DNA of 50,100 bases from an uncultured Clostridia bacterium (GCA_944381055.1 CALWJQ010000060.1:1-50100), one strand, 5' to 3'. Counted from the first letter of the stretch, positions 26,795-35,882 are shown. Made by a program: numbers and translations. Notes: generated by a model not told the origin, from the sequence alone.

Positions 26795-27304
26795 ATGACC
26801 GATTGGAGAACGGAGTTTGACGAGGCGCTGCTCCGAGTGTACAGTTACACCCACCTGGACAACAGGATGCCGAAGGAATATCTGCCCGGGGTGGCGTTGC
26901 TTCCCCGTGAAATGCATACTATCGAGGTCATTTTGCATCACCCCGGCGTCAACACGACCGAGCTGTCGCGCATTACGGGGATTCCCAAAGGGACGGTGTC
27001 CAAAATGACGCGCCAGCTGGAAGAACGCGGGCTGCTTGAGCATTTTCGCCGCAACGGCAACCGAAAAGAGGTGCATTACCGCGGAACGGCGCTGGGACGC
27101 CGTGTTTTTGACGCGCACACCGACTTCCACCGCGTCAATGGCAGGGCCTTTTACGATCGGTTTGACGCACTGGCAGAGGACCAGAAGGCCTTAATCGTCG
27201 ACACGCTGGTCCGCTATGCCGATTATATGAAAGAATACTGCGACAGCCGCGCGGCCAGGCACGGCTGCCGCCATACGGAAGAACGGGGGGAAACGAGTGA
27301 TTGA
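26795..27304 (+). CDS. MarR-family transcriptional regulator
   Basis: This 169-residue regulator has a winged helix-turn-helix: NTTELSRITGIPKGTVSKMTRQLEERGLLEHF (helix-turn-helix about 57-85) and the wing RNGNRKEVHY. Flanking helices fit a MarR dimer. MarR proteins usually repress a neighbouring gene and release DNA on binding a small phenolic or oxidant. Its stop overlaps the start of the flavoprotein gene, so it probably controls that enzyme and perhaps the nitroreductases. I start at MTDWRT behind GGAGGCG. A -10 like TATAAT lies at 26756-26761, with no good -35. Confidence 0.88.
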   Translation: MTDWRTEFDEALLRVYSYTHLDNRMPKEYLPGVALLPREMHTIEVILHHPGVNTTELSRITGIPKGTVSKMTRQLEERGLLEHFRRNGNRKEVHYRGTALGRRVFDAHTDFHRVNGRAFYDRFDALAEDQKALIVDTLVRYADYMKEYCDSRAARHGCRHTEERGETSD

Positions 27305-29078
27305 CAGGGAAATGTCCTGCGGCGTGCTCGTCGTCGGCAGCGGCGGCGCGGGGCTGCGCGCAGCCTGCGCGGCGGCGGAAGCGGGTGCTTCGGTCCTGCT
27401 GGCGACGAAGGGCCGCGTCAACCGCAGCGGCGCGACGCTGCTGGCCGGGGCCAACGTCAGCGCCGACGTCATGTGCGACGGCGGAAGCCTGTGGCGCATG
27501 GGCATAAAAAGCGCCGACCCGAACGACACGCAGGAGCGGTGGTTCAGCGACATTGTTCATGAAGGATTTTACTTAAACCGCCGCGAACTGGTGCGGCAAT
27601 ATGTCGAGCAGGCGCCGGCGCGGGTGTCGGAACTGCTGCAGGACGGCGCCGTGCAGACCTCTGCCGAAGAGGGCGGGCGGCAAATCGGAATCCCCGGCTC
27701 GGCGATTCTCGACGTGCTGTGGCGCAGGGTGCGCGCCGCCGGGGTGCGCGTTTTACAGGATGTTACGCTGTGCGATCTGCTGCCCGACGGCAGCGGTGCG
27801 GCGGCCGGGGCGCTGCTGCTCGACATTCCGTCCGGCGAACTGATCGCGGTAAAAAGCGGGGCCGTCGTGCTGGCGACCGGCGGTATGCACGGCTGCTATG
27901 CCTTTAACAGCGGGACCAGCGGCCTGTGCGGCGAAGGGCAGGCAGCCGCCATGCGCCTGGGCGCGGACATGACGCTGATGGAAATGGTGACCTTTTGCCC
28001 TGACGTCATCTGCGCGCCACGCCGTTTCCGCGGCAATATCCTGCCCTATATCCTGCAATGCATCGGCTATGGCAGCCTGAAAAACCGGCTGGACGAAGAC
28101 TTCCTGCCCCGCTACTATTCCGACTCTGCCATACGGCTGGCGCTGGGCAGCGAATGGAACAAGCTGCTGCTGTCCTATGCCATGTTCCGCGAGGCACAGG
28201 CCGGGCGCTGCGATGAATACGGCGGCGTGCGCTATACGCTGGCCGGCCTGACGGCCGCGCAGCGTGCGGAACTGGAAGAGACGCTGCCGCAGCTGTCCCG
28301 CGGGATTTACCGCGACATCATGGCCCTGCACGACCGGCAGGGGTGGCTGTCGGTTTCGGCGGCCGGGCATTATTTTGACGGCGGCATCGCTGTCAACGCC
28401 GACATGTCGTCGAGCGTCCCCGGGCTGTTTGCCGCCGGCGAATGTACCGGCGGTCTGTTCGGGGCCAACCGCGTTGCGGCGGCCACAACGCAGATGCTTG
28501 TGCAGGGCGCTGCGGCCGGCGGAAGCGCCGCAAAGTACGCGCGTGACGCCGGCGCCCGGAATGCTGACCCGGCGGCGCTCGAACGCGCCTGCGCCGACGC
28601 GCTTGCGCCCCTGTACGCCGCGGGCGGCGGGAGCCCGCGCAAGGTGCGCGCAAAGGTGATCGAGGCCGTTTCGCAAAGCGCCGGCATTGTGCGCAGCGCG
28701 CAGGGTATGGCCGAGGGCCTTCGGCTGCTCGATGAAACCGAAGAAACGGCGGCAGCGCCCCAGCGGCGCGAGCGCGCCGCCAACCGCGAGTGGCTGGACG
28801 CGCTGGAAACGCGCAGCCTGCGCGCCTGCGGCCGGGCGATCCTGCTTTCTTCGCTGGCGCGCGGCGAAAGCCGCGGCGTGTTCGTCCGCAGCGACTGCCC
28901 GGCGACGGACAACGACCGCTTCCTGTGTGAAACGCTGCTGCACGGCGGCGAGGTGACGCTGCGCCCGGTTGAACAGGGCGCGCCGGCGGCCGCGCCGGGA
29001 AAGGCGGATTACTTTGAAGAGCTGGAGCGCGTCTTCGCGCGGCTCAGCTACGCGGAAGGGGATGCGGCCAATGGATGA
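27297..29078 (+). CDS. FAD-dependent fumarate reductase/succinate dehydrogenase-type flavoprotein
   Basis: This is a 593-residue cytoplasmic flavoprotein. It has the FAD-binding GSGGAGLRAACAAAEAGASV (11-30), a middle GTSGLCGEGQAAAMRLGADM segment, and a late GLFAAGECTGGLFGANR motif. The C-terminal helical domain is of the SdhA/FrdA/NadB type. There is no signal peptide or covalent-FMN domain, so it differs from secreted respiratory reductases. The GTG start overlaps the MarR stop by 8 bp. The 2Fe-2S partner overlaps its end. It probably reduces or oxidises a dicarboxylate-like or enoate substrate; membrane subunits and a full SdhB are missing. The substrate cannot be called. Confidence 0.85.
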   Translation: MIDREMSCGVLVVGSGGAGLRAACAAAEAGASVLLATKGRVNRSGATLLAGANVSADVMCDGGSLWRMGIKSADPNDTQERWFSDIVHEGFYLNRRELVRQYVEQAPARVSELLQDGAVQTSAEEGGRQIGIPGSAILDVLWRRVRAAGVRVLQDVTLCDLLPDGSGAAAGALLLDIPSGELIAVKSGAVVLATGGMHGCYAFNSGTSGLCGEGQAAAMRLGADMTLMEMVTFCPDVICAPRRFRGNILPYILQCIGYGSLKNRLDEDFLPRYYSDSAIRLALGSEWNKLLLSYAMFREAQAGRCDEYGGVRYTLAGLTAAQRAELEETLPQLSRGIYRDIMALHDRQGWLSVSAAGHYFDGGIAVNADMSSSVPGLFAAGECTGGLFGANRVAAATTQMLVQGAAAGGSAAKYARDAGARNADPAALERACADALAPLYAAGGGSPRKVRAKVIEAVSQSAGIVRSAQGMAEGLRLLDETEETAAAPQRRERAANREWLDALETRSLRACGRAILLSSLARGESRGVFVRSDCPATDNDRFLCETLLHGGEVTLRPVEQGAPAAAPGKADYFEELERVFARLSYAEGDAANG

Positions 29079-29385
29079 GATGAGGGTCGCCGTAGTGCGC
29101 GGCGACGGGCGGCGGCGCTATGAAGCGGAATACCGCGTGCCGCGCGCGCCCGGGCTTTCAGTGATGGACGTGCTCGACTACATTTACGAGAACCTTGATC
29201 CCACGCTCGCTTATTTCAGCCATGAAGCCTGCCGCCAGACCGCCTGCGGCAGGTGCCTCGTGCGGGTCAACGGAACGGTCTGCCTGGCCTGCGGCTGCCC
29301 GGCCGAAGGCGAACGGCTGACGCTGGAACCGTGGAACGCCAACGTCGTGCGCGACCTGCTTTGCCGTTTTCCCCCGGCAGAATAA
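29071..29385 (+). CDS. Small 2Fe-2S protein resembling the N-terminal half of SdhB/FrdB
   Basis: This 104-residue protein has a beta-grasp ferredoxin pattern. Cysteines sit in EACRQTACGRC (C-x4-C-x2-C), with a fourth 11 residues later in CLAC, the plant-type 2Fe-2S ligand spacing as seen in SdhB. The helical domain with 4Fe-4S and 3Fe-4S clusters that completes a normal SdhB/FrdB is absent. The start MDEMRV overlaps the flavoprotein stop by 8 bp, indicating tight coupling as its electron-transfer subunit. A terminator lies 14 bp after the stop, so this is a real short gene and not a truncation running into other coding sequence. Confidence 0.82.
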   Translation: MDEMRVAVVRGDGRRRYEAEYRVPRAPGLSVMDVLDYIYENLDPTLAYFSHEACRQTACGRCLVRVNGTVCLACGCPAEGERLTLEPWNANVVRDLLCRFPPAE

Positions 29386-29399
29386 AGGAAGATGAAAAA

Positions 29400-29423
29400 G
29401 CCGCCCAGCCGGGCGGTTTTTTT
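29400..29423 (+). terminator. Terminator after the flavoprotein unit
   Basis: GCCGCCC (29400-29406), AGCC loop, GGGCGG then seven T's. Textbook intrinsic terminator. Confidence 0.9.
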
Positions 29424-29468
29424 GTGCGCCGGGCGGCGGTTTTCGACAGAAATCCTGCGGAAGCACAC

Positions 29469-29497
29469 TTGTGCGGCGCATTGTTTTGTGGTATGAT
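29469..29497 (+). promoter_or_regulatory. Promoter of the YmdB-type gene
   Basis: TTGTGC (29469-29474), 17-bp spacer, TATGAT (29492-29497), about 60 bp before the GTG start. Confidence 0.55.
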
Positions 29498-29559
29498 AAT
29501 GGGTATCGACAAGGGCGCCGCCGCGAAGGGAAGGCTGCGGCGCAAAGGGAGTATGCGAC

Positions 29560-30324
29560 GTGAAGATACTGGCAATCGGCGACGTATGCGGCCCGGCGGG
29601 CTGCGACATTCTGACCCGGCGCCTGGGGGCGATCAAACGCCGCCTGTCGCCCGATTTTGTCGTCGTCAACGGCGAAAACGCCACCGGGCGGGGCATTACG
29701 CCTGAACAGGCGGACGACATGTTTTTCGCCGGCGCCGACGTCGTTACGCTGGGCAACCACGCGTTTGACAACCGGAAGATTTTGCCCTATCTCGACGACG
29801 GGAAGCCCATTGTGCGGCCGTATAACCTGGCGCCGGCCCATCCGGGGCGCGGGTACGCGGTTGTCGACTGCGCGGGGATCCGCGTGTGCGTGACGAGCCT
29901 TTTGGGGCGGCTTCATATGGATTTTAACCACGACAGCCCCTTTGCCGCCGCTGACCGCCTGCTGGAATCGGTGAGCGCCGATTTGTATGTCTTTGATTTT
30001 CATGCCGAAGCGACGAGCGAAAAGAAGGCCATGGGGTACCACCTTGACGGCCGCGCCGCCGTGTGCTTTGGCACGCATACCCATGTGCAGACGAGCGACG
30101 CCCGCGTCTTGCCGCAGGGCACCGGCTACCTGACTGACCTGGGCATGACGGGCGCGCAGGAATCGGTTATCGGCGTCAAGTGGCAGCAGTCGCTCGCCTA
30201 CTTCCGCGGCGGTCCGGCGCCGCGTTTTGAAAACTCGTCTGAACAGTGCCGTTTGCAGGGCGCTTTGTTCACCATCGGACCGGACGGCCGCTGTCAGGGC
30301 GTGCAGCTGGTCGACGAGACCTGA
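29560..30324 (+). CDS. ymdB: YmdB-family metallophosphoesterase
   Basis: This 254-residue metallophosphoesterase of the YmdB type hydrolyses 2',3'-cyclic nucleotides in Bacillus and affects the biofilm/motility choice. Metal ligands are visible in GDVCG (8-12), VVNGENATG, GNHAFD, FDFHAEATSEK and GTHTHVQT. The length matches the family. The start is GTG after AAAGGGAG. In many Firmicutes it follows rny (RNase Y), which is not here. pgeF follows after 36 bp. Confidence 0.92.
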   Translation: MKILAIGDVCGPAGCDILTRRLGAIKRRLSPDFVVVNGENATGRGITPEQADDMFFAGADVVTLGNHAFDNRKILPYLDDGKPIVRPYNLAPAHPGRGYAVVDCAGIRVCVTSLLGRLHMDFNHDSPFAAADRLLESVSADLYVFDFHAEATSEKKAMGYHLDGRAAVCFGTHTHVQTSDARVLPQGTGYLTDLGMTGAQESVIGVKWQQSLAYFRGGPAPRFENSSEQCRLQGALFTIGPDGRCQGVQLVDET

Positions 30325-30360
30325 TTTTTATCCACAGCATTCAAAGGAGCTGACTTTTTC

Positions 30361-31170
30361 ATGCCTGACCTTCTTAAAACCGAACAGGACGGCCTGACTT
30401 TTTTTCAGTCGCCTCAGTTTTTGGCCTATCCGCAGATAAGGCACGGTTTTTTCACCCGCCTGGGCGGCGTTTCGACCGGCGATTTTGCCAGCCTGAACTT
30501 TCGCTTCACCGGTGACGACCATGACAAGGTCATGCGCAACTATGCGATCGCAGCCCATGTCCTGGGGTATGGCGAAAACGATATTGTGCGTACCAACCAG
30601 CAGCACACCGACTGCATTGAAGTGGTGACCGGGCATCCGGGTGAGTTTTGTTTTGCGAAAGAGGGCGCTCCGGTTGACGCGCTGATGACCGATGTGCGCG
30701 GCGTCGTTTTGACCGGGTTTTACGCCGACTGCCAGCTGCTGATGCTGTATGACCACAAGGCCAAAGCCATTGCCGTGGCTCACGCCGGCTGGCGCGGCGT
30801 TAAAAACGAAATCGCCCGCAAAACCATCGAGAAGATGAGCGAAGTGTACGGAACCCGCCCGCGCGATCTTGAATGCGTCGTCGGGCCTTCGATTTGCCGC
30901 AGCTGCTTTGAGACCGACGATGATGTTTACCAGGCGCTGTGCGAGACCTATGGTGAAAAAATCAGCGATTTTGTCTACCGCCAGGATGAAAAATGGCACA
31001 TCGACCTGAAAAATATCACCTATTCGTCGCTGATCAGCGCCGGCGTGCCGGCGTACAACATCGACATTTCATCGATCTGCCCGTGCTGCGGCGACCGCAG
31101 CCTGTGGTGGTCGCATCGCCGCCAGGGAAACGCCCGCGGCGTCCACGCCGGCATGATCGTCCTGGTTTGA
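30361..31170 (+). CDS. pgeF: PgeF/YfiH-family laccase-domain protein
   Basis: This 269-residue protein of the multicopper-oxidase-like YfiH fold is better described as a zinc purine nucleoside phosphorylase/peptidoglycan-editing factor. Zinc ligands occur in TNQQHTDC, AVAHAGWRG and CVVGPSICRSCFE, and the late CPCCGDRSLWWSHRRQG signature is present. E. coli PgeF guards the peptidoglycan precursor pool by removing wrong amino acids. AAAGGAG precedes the ATG. Confidence 0.93.
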   Translation: MPDLLKTEQDGLTFFQSPQFLAYPQIRHGFFTRLGGVSTGDFASLNFRFTGDDHDKVMRNYAIAAHVLGYGENDIVRTNQQHTDCIEVVTGHPGEFCFAKEGAPVDALMTDVRGVVLTGFYADCQLLMLYDHKAKAIAVAHAGWRGVKNEIARKTIEKMSEVYGTRPRDLECVVGPSICRSCFETDDDVYQALCETYGEKISDFVYRQDEKWHIDLKNITYSSLISAGVPAYNIDISSICPCCGDRSLWWSHRRQGNARGVHAGMIVLV

Positions 31171-31204
31171 GATACGGGAATATTTAATTAGACTAACAAA
31201 ATAA

Positions 31205-31233
31205 TTGCCAACCGGGGAAAAGCATGGTATAAT
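31205..31233 (+). promoter_or_regulatory. Promoter of the asp23-fakA operon
   Basis: TTGCCA (31205-31210), 17-bp spacer, TATAAT (31228-31233). The leader is about 100 nt and very GC-rich, with a GGCGGC/GCCGCC-type stem around 31250-31285. Confidence 0.65.
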
Positions 31234-31339
31234 GGGCAGGGCTTTGATGCCGCCCCGGCAGCGGGCGGCAGTCCGCCGCGGCGGCTGCCGTTCCGAACCC
31301 GAAGATCCAAGGGGGGCCACGCCCCGCAGGAGGGATACG

Positions 31340-31684
31340 ATGCAGATCAAAACAGAAAACGGCATTATCGGCATTTCCAATGAAGTCATTGCCGCCGTCG
31401 CCGGGCTGGCGGCGTCCAGCTGTTTCGGCGTCAAAGGCATGACGACGACGTCGGTCAAAGACGGGCTGGTCCATCTTTTAAAGCGTGAAGCCATGACGAC
31501 CGGCGTCAAAGTATTTGAATCAGAAAACGGCGTTGCCATCCGCCTCAATATCGCCGTGGATCACGGGCTTAACATTCCGGCGGTCTGCCGTTCCATTATC
31601 AGTGAAGTCCGTTACAATGTGCAGCGCCTGACCGGGCTCAATGTCACAGGCGTCGATATTTACGTCGACTCAATCAAGGCGTAG
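31340..31684 (+). CDS. Asp23/Gls24-family protein (YloU-like)
   Basis: This 114-residue Asp23-fold protein has the usual opening TENGIIGISNEVIAAVAGLAA, a central GVKVFESENGVAIRLNIAVDHG and a closing VTGVDIYVDSI. Family members associate with the envelope or with fatty-acid metabolism. YloU next to YloV (FakA) is a conserved Firmicutes pair, and it is kept here. AGGAGGGATACG precedes the ATG. rpmB, the usual divergent neighbour, is not in the window. Confidence 0.92.
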   Translation: MQIKTENGIIGISNEVIAAVAGLAASSCFGVKGMTTTSVKDGLVHLLKREAMTTGVKVFESENGVAIRLNIAVDHGLNIPAVCRSIISEVRYNVQRLTGLNVTGVDIYVDSIKA

Positions 31685-31745
31685 GGGCGCGGGGATAATT
31701 TTCGATTCTTCTGCCGGCCACCGGCGGATGTAGGAGGCAACTGAT

Positions 31746-33401
31746 TTGGCAAAGACGATAGACGGAGAACGCTTTAAGCAGATGATTTGCGCCGCGGCCG
31801 CCGCGGTTGACGAGCGGAAAGAGGATATTAACGAACTCAACGTTTTTCCCGTCCCGGACGGGGACACGGGCACCAATATGGCACTGACGCTGGGCAACGC
31901 GGCCGCCGAGCTGCAAAAGGTGGAAAACCCCACGCTGGGCAAGGCGATGGAAATCACGTCTTCGGCCCTGCTGCGCGGCGCGCGCGGCAATTCGGGCGTC
32001 ATCACATCGCTGCTGTTCCGCGGGCTGACACGTTCGCTCAAATCGTCAGGAAGCGCTTTTGACGGCGGCGCGCTGGCCGCCGCGCTGACTGAAGGTGTCC
32101 AGACGGCCTACAAGGCCGTTATGAAGCCGGCCGAGGGCACGATTTTGACGGTGTCGCGCGTTTCGGCCGAAGCGGCCTTTAAGACGGCGCAGAAGGATCG
32201 GGACCCGGAAAAGGTACTGCAAAGCGCCATTACGGCGGCGCGTGAAGCGCTGCCCCTGACGATGCAGCAAAATCCCGTGCTGGAAAAGGCGCAGGTGGTC
32301 GACGCCGGCGCGTTCGGCTACATCATCATTCTCGAAGGGATGATGTCGGCGCTGACCGGAAAAGCGCGGAGCTTTATCATGAACCTGCAAAAGCCCAAAG
32401 TGCAGTCGTCTGCGGTTTCGGCAGACTTTTCGCAGTACGACACGGAAGAAATCACTTTTGCCTATTGCACCGAGTTTATCGCCGACCGCGAAGACAAGGC
32501 CCGCTCGGTCGACAAGCTGCGCGCATTTTTGAACAGCATTGGCGACAGCCTGGTCGTCGTCGAGGATGACGAGCTCATCAAGGTTCACGTCCATACCGAC
32601 ACCCCCGACCTTGCGCTGGGCGAGGGCCTGAAGTTTGGGCGGCTGTCGCGCATCAAGATCGAGAATATGCAGGAGCAGCTTGAACGCAAGCAGCGCGACG
32701 CCGCGGCGCAGGGGATCCAGCGCCGCCGCCCGGCCGAGCCGGAAAAGCGTTACGGCTTTGTCGCAGTGGCGGCCGGAAAGGGTCTGGCATCGGTCTTCGG
32801 GGATCTGGGCGTCGACTGCGTCGTCGAAGGGGGACAGACCATGAACCCGTCGACGGAAGACATTTTGGCCGCCATTGACAAAACGCCGGCGGAAGTGGTC
32901 TTTGTCCTGCCCAACAACAAGAACATCATTATGGCCAGCGAGCAGGCGGCCGCATTGTCTGAAAAACAGGTGGTTGTCCTGCCGACCAAAACCGTGCCGC
33001 AGGGCATCGGCGCGCTGCTCGTCTTTGAGCCCGACCGCGATCCCGACCTCAACCGCGAAGAAATGATGAAAGCCGTCGGCACCGTGCAGACCGGGCAGAT
33101 CACATATGCGGCCCGAGACTCGTCCTATGACGGGCGCGATATTCGCGAGGGCGACTTTATGGCCATGCTCGAGGGCAAACTGGTCGCTAATTCCAGCCAG
33201 TTTGAAGACGTTATGGTGCGGCTGGCGCGCAGCATGTGCAGCCGAAGAAGCCAGTTTATCACCATTTTTTACGGCGAGGGCGCGACGCCCGAGCAGGCGG
33301 AAACCGTACGCGCCGCCTTTGCCAAAGAGGCGAAAAATGCCGAAATCAATCTTATTGACGGCGGCCAGCCGGTATATTCCTATATTATCTCTGTCGAATA
33401 A
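31746..33401 (+). CDS. fakA: Fatty acid kinase catalytic subunit, DAK2/YloV type
   Basis: This 551-residue protein has an N-terminal DhaL-type kinase domain with the Mg-ATP motif NVFPVPDGDTGTNMALT (about 35-51) and the second loop RGARGNSGVI. A middle domain contains HVHTDTPDLALGEGLKFG, and the C-terminal domain is DegV-like. FakA phosphorylates fatty acids presented by FakB proteins so that exogenous lipid enters phospholipid synthesis; no fakB is nearby. Translation starts at TTG, 6 nt after TAGGAGG. No ATG upstream fits the alignment. Confidence 0.94.
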   Translation: MAKTIDGERFKQMICAAAAAVDERKEDINELNVFPVPDGDTGTNMALTLGNAAAELQKVENPTLGKAMEITSSALLRGARGNSGVITSLLFRGLTRSLKSSGSAFDGGALAAALTEGVQTAYKAVMKPAEGTILTVSRVSAEAAFKTAQKDRDPEKVLQSAITAAREALPLTMQQNPVLEKAQVVDAGAFGYIIILEGMMSALTGKARSFIMNLQKPKVQSSAVSADFSQYDTEEITFAYCTEFIADREDKARSVDKLRAFLNSIGDSLVVVEDDELIKVHVHTDTPDLALGEGLKFGRLSRIKIENMQEQLERKQRDAAAQGIQRRRPAEPEKRYGFVAVAAGKGLASVFGDLGVDCVVEGGQTMNPSTEDILAAIDKTPAEVVFVLPNNKNIIMASEQAAALSEKQVVVLPTKTVPQGIGALLVFEPDRDPDLNREEMMKAVGTVQTGQITYAARDSSYDGRDIREGDFMAMLEGKLVANSSQFEDVMVRLARSMCSRRSQFITIFYGEGATPEQAETVRAAFAKEAKNAEINLIDGGQPVYSYIISVE

Positions 33402-33412
33402 GCACGCATTTA

Positions 33413-33444
33413 AAAGAGCGGAAAGCCACGGCTTTCCGCTCTTT
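33413..33444. terminator. Bidirectional terminator between fakA and the SGNH gene
   Basis: AAAGAGCGGAAAGC (33413-33426) and GCTTTCCGCTCTTT (33431-33444) form a 14-bp stem between convergent genes. Confidence 0.9.
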
Positions 33445-33448
33445 CTGA

Positions 33449-34390
33449 TTATTCTGCCAGCGACGGGATGTTTTCCCGCATAAAGGTTCCCAGCCAGTGC
33501 GAGAACTGTACGGCTCCGCCTTCGTTGAGGTGGCCGGCGTCGAAATAGTCGGTCATGGGATCGAGCCCGATGTCTTCGGCGCTGCGGCTCAGGTCAAAAA
33601 ACAGGGCCCCGTCCATGGCTTCGACATCCTGCTTCATGCGGCTATGCCACTCGTCGGGCAGCTGGCTGTAAGTCGGGTGGAAAATGACGACCGGCGTCAC
33701 GCCTTTTTCAGCGCATAAATCCACAATCCTGCGCAGCCAGCTGAGATTGTTTTCGTAAACCTCTTCGGTCTGGGGATCGCGGACAAAGGGAGCCTTGTCC
33801 ATATTTTCCGCCACGCCGTCGACCGGCGTAAACCCGCGCAGGCCGGACGGCTGTGCGGGCAGCAGCCCGTCGCGCACTTCTGTCAGGCTGACTTCGCGCC
33901 AGCGGTCGTGATAAAAATACAGATCAAACAGGATTCCGGTGCGCAGCCCGGGTTCGGCGACGGTAAAGGCGGCCGCAACCCGGTTCAGGCCCATCGGCAT
34001 GTAGGCCAGATTGACCTGCGTATAGTCCTGGAACTCTTTAAAATGCAGGGCTGTCCCCTCGATCAACAGGGCGCGGGGACTTTGCGTGCGCAGACATTCG
34101 CGCAGATACCAATATGAAATGCCCATTGTCTGTTCGGGCCCTGCCATGCAATAGCCCGAAAGCCCCGAACTTTCTTCAATGGCGGCCGGGCTGACGTCAC
34201 AATAGGCGTACGAGCTGCCCAGATACAGGTAATCCATGCTGTCCGGTTCTTCGGCCAGAAAGTCGCGCCAGACGGCGCCGTAATCGTGCCGTGCCGGTTT
34301 GAGGGCGTTGGACGCCGCGCCAATGAGTACGACGGCGGCTGCAACGAAGAGCAACGAAAACAAAAGCTCTTTGAGCACGCGTTTTTTCAT
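33449..34390 (-). CDS. Membrane-anchored SGNH-like hydrolase/acyltransferase partner of MBOAT
   Basis: This 313-residue protein has one N-terminal membrane span (about 8-28) and an extracytoplasmic SGNH-like domain. YLGSSYAYCDVSP carries the nucleophile Ser and DYFDAGHLNEGGA the catalytic Asp-His, as in DltD/AlgX/AlgJ-like proteins. It starts 11 bp after the MBOAT gene, so the pair should move acyl groups (commonly acetyl) across the membrane onto a wall polymer or polysaccharide. No dltA/dltC or alginate genes are present, so the acceptor is unknown. Confidence 0.82.
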   Translation of the reverse strand: MKKRVLKELLFSLLFVAAAVVLIGAASNALKPARHDYGAVWRDFLAEEPDSMDYLYLGSSYAYCDVSPAAIEESSGLSGYCMAGPEQTMGISYWYLRECLRTQSPRALLIEGTALHFKEFQDYTQVNLAYMPMGLNRVAAAFTVAEPGLRTGILFDLYFYHDRWREVSLTEVRDGLLPAQPSGLRGFTPVDGVAENMDKAPFVRDPQTEEVYENNLSWLRRIVDLCAEKGVTPVVIFHPTYSQLPDEWHSRMKQDVEAMDGALFFDLSRSAEDIGLDPMTDYFDAGHLNEGGAVQFSHWLGTFMRENIPSLAE

Positions 34391-34401
34391 GCCGCTCCCC
34401 C

Positions 34402-35841
34402 TTAGAAATTAAAATAGATGAAGTCCTGTGCGTCGTACCCTGTGCCGTAGATGCCGCAGATCAGCGTCAGCATCAAAAGGCCCAGGCAGACGGCCCAGCG
34501 CAGGGCCCGGTTTCCCTGTGCCAGGCTGCGGTACGGGTCGGCCTTGAGCGACCACAGGTCGCGCGCCAGCACGAGCAGCAGCCCGCCCAGCGCAGCCGCC
34601 AGTTCGCGCCGTCCGGAAAAAAGAGCCAGCCCGGTTCCGGCGCGGGGCAAAGCCATGCCGGACAAAACGTCGAGCGCGGCGGACAGAGAGCCGGCTTTGA
34701 AAAAGACCCACGCCAGCGTCGCCAGCAAAAAGGTAAAGGCAATCTGCCACAAAATGCACAGTTTCCCATCGTCGCGCAGATGCAGCGCAGCACGCGCGCG
34801 TTTGCGGGCCGGCGCAGTCACGCCGCCGATGACCTGATAGGCGCCGTTTAAAAGCCCCCACACGATAAAGCTCAGCGCGGCGCCGTGCCACAGGCCGCTG
34901 ACGCCGAAAACGATGAGGACGTTTACATATTTGCGGGCCGTCCCGCGGCGGCTGCCGCCCAGCGGGATATACAGGTAGTCGCGGAACCAGGACGACAGCG
35001 AAATGTGCCAGCGCCGCCAGAATTCCTGGATGGATCGGGAAAAATACGGGGTGCGGAAGTTTTGGATGAGCGAAAAGCCCATGATTTCGGCACAGCCTGA
35101 CGCCATGTCGGAATAGGCGGCAAAATCGCAGTAGATTTGCAGCGAAAAACCGATGGTCGCCGCCCACAGCTGCGCCGTCGAATAGTCCTGCGGGGCGGCG
35201 AATACCGCCGCCGTCACGACGCCCAGACGGTCGGCGACGACCAGCTTTTGAAACGCGCCCCACAAAAACCGGATGAACCCGGACTTTGCCCCTGTCCAGG
35301 AAAAACGCCGCGGCGCGTCAAACTGGGGCAGGAGCTGATCGGAACGGCCGATGGGTCCGGACAGCAGCGAGGGAAAGAACGACACGAACAGCGCGTATTT
35401 GACAAAGCTGCGTTCGGCCGGCCGCTTGCCGCGGTAGACGTCGATGACGTAGCCGACAGACTGGAACAGGTAAAACGAAATGCCGGCCGGCAGGATGAGC
35501 GACAGTGCCGGGCTTTCGATGGCAAGCCCCAGGGCGCCGAGCACCCTGGACACGATCGAAAGCGCGAAACCAAGGTATTTGAAGATAAAAAGCAGCAGAA
35601 AGAGCGACCCCGCCGCCAGGACGAGGGGCAGCCGCGACGGCTTTTTGTCCAGGCGCAGACCGGCAAAGTAGGTGACGCCGATGGCGAAAAGCAGGAAGAC
35701 AAAGTATTCCGGCCCCGCGCACAGATAAAAAAACCAGCTGCACAAAAGCAGCCATGGGTTTTTCAATCGCGCAGGCAGCAGAAAATACAGCGCCGCCGCG
35801 GCCGGGAAAAACAGAAAGTAAGCCGGGGTGAGAAAGTTCAT
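34402..35841 (-). CDS. MBOAT-family O-acyltransferase (AlgI/PatA-like)
   Basis: This 479-residue polytopic membrane protein has the AlgI/DltB signatures FWRRWHISLSSWFRDYLYIPLGG (about 275-297) and the catalytic-His region LWHGAALSFIVWGLLNGAY. About ten or more hydrophobic spans are predicted. It passes an acyl group from a cytoplasmic donor to an extracytoplasmic acceptor, together with the SGNH protein. The final DFIYFNF lies at the stop, as in other MBOAT proteins that end with a short aromatic tail. O-acetylation of a surface glycan is the likeliest job. Confidence 0.92.
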   Translation of the reverse strand: MNFLTPAYFLFFPAAAALYFLLPARLKNPWLLLCSWFFYLCAGPEYFVFLLFAIGVTYFAGLRLDKKPSRLPLVLAAGSLFLLLFIFKYLGFALSIVSRVLGALGLAIESPALSLILPAGISFYLFQSVGYVIDVYRGKRPAERSFVKYALFVSFFPSLLSGPIGRSDQLLPQFDAPRRFSWTGAKSGFIRFLWGAFQKLVVADRLGVVTAAVFAAPQDYSTAQLWAATIGFSLQIYCDFAAYSDMASGCAEIMGFSLIQNFRTPYFSRSIQEFWRRWHISLSSWFRDYLYIPLGGSRRGTARKYVNVLIVFGVSGLWHGAALSFIVWGLLNGAYQVIGGVTAPARKRARAALHLRDDGKLCILWQIAFTFLLATLAWVFFKAGSLSAALDVLSGMALPRAGTGLALFSGRRELAAALGGLLLVLARDLWSLKADPYRSLAQGNRALRWAVCLGLLMLTLICGIYGTGYDAQDFIYFNF

Positions 35842-35882
35842 AAAAACCCCCTGTGTTTACGGAAATTGTTTGGTGCGGACGG

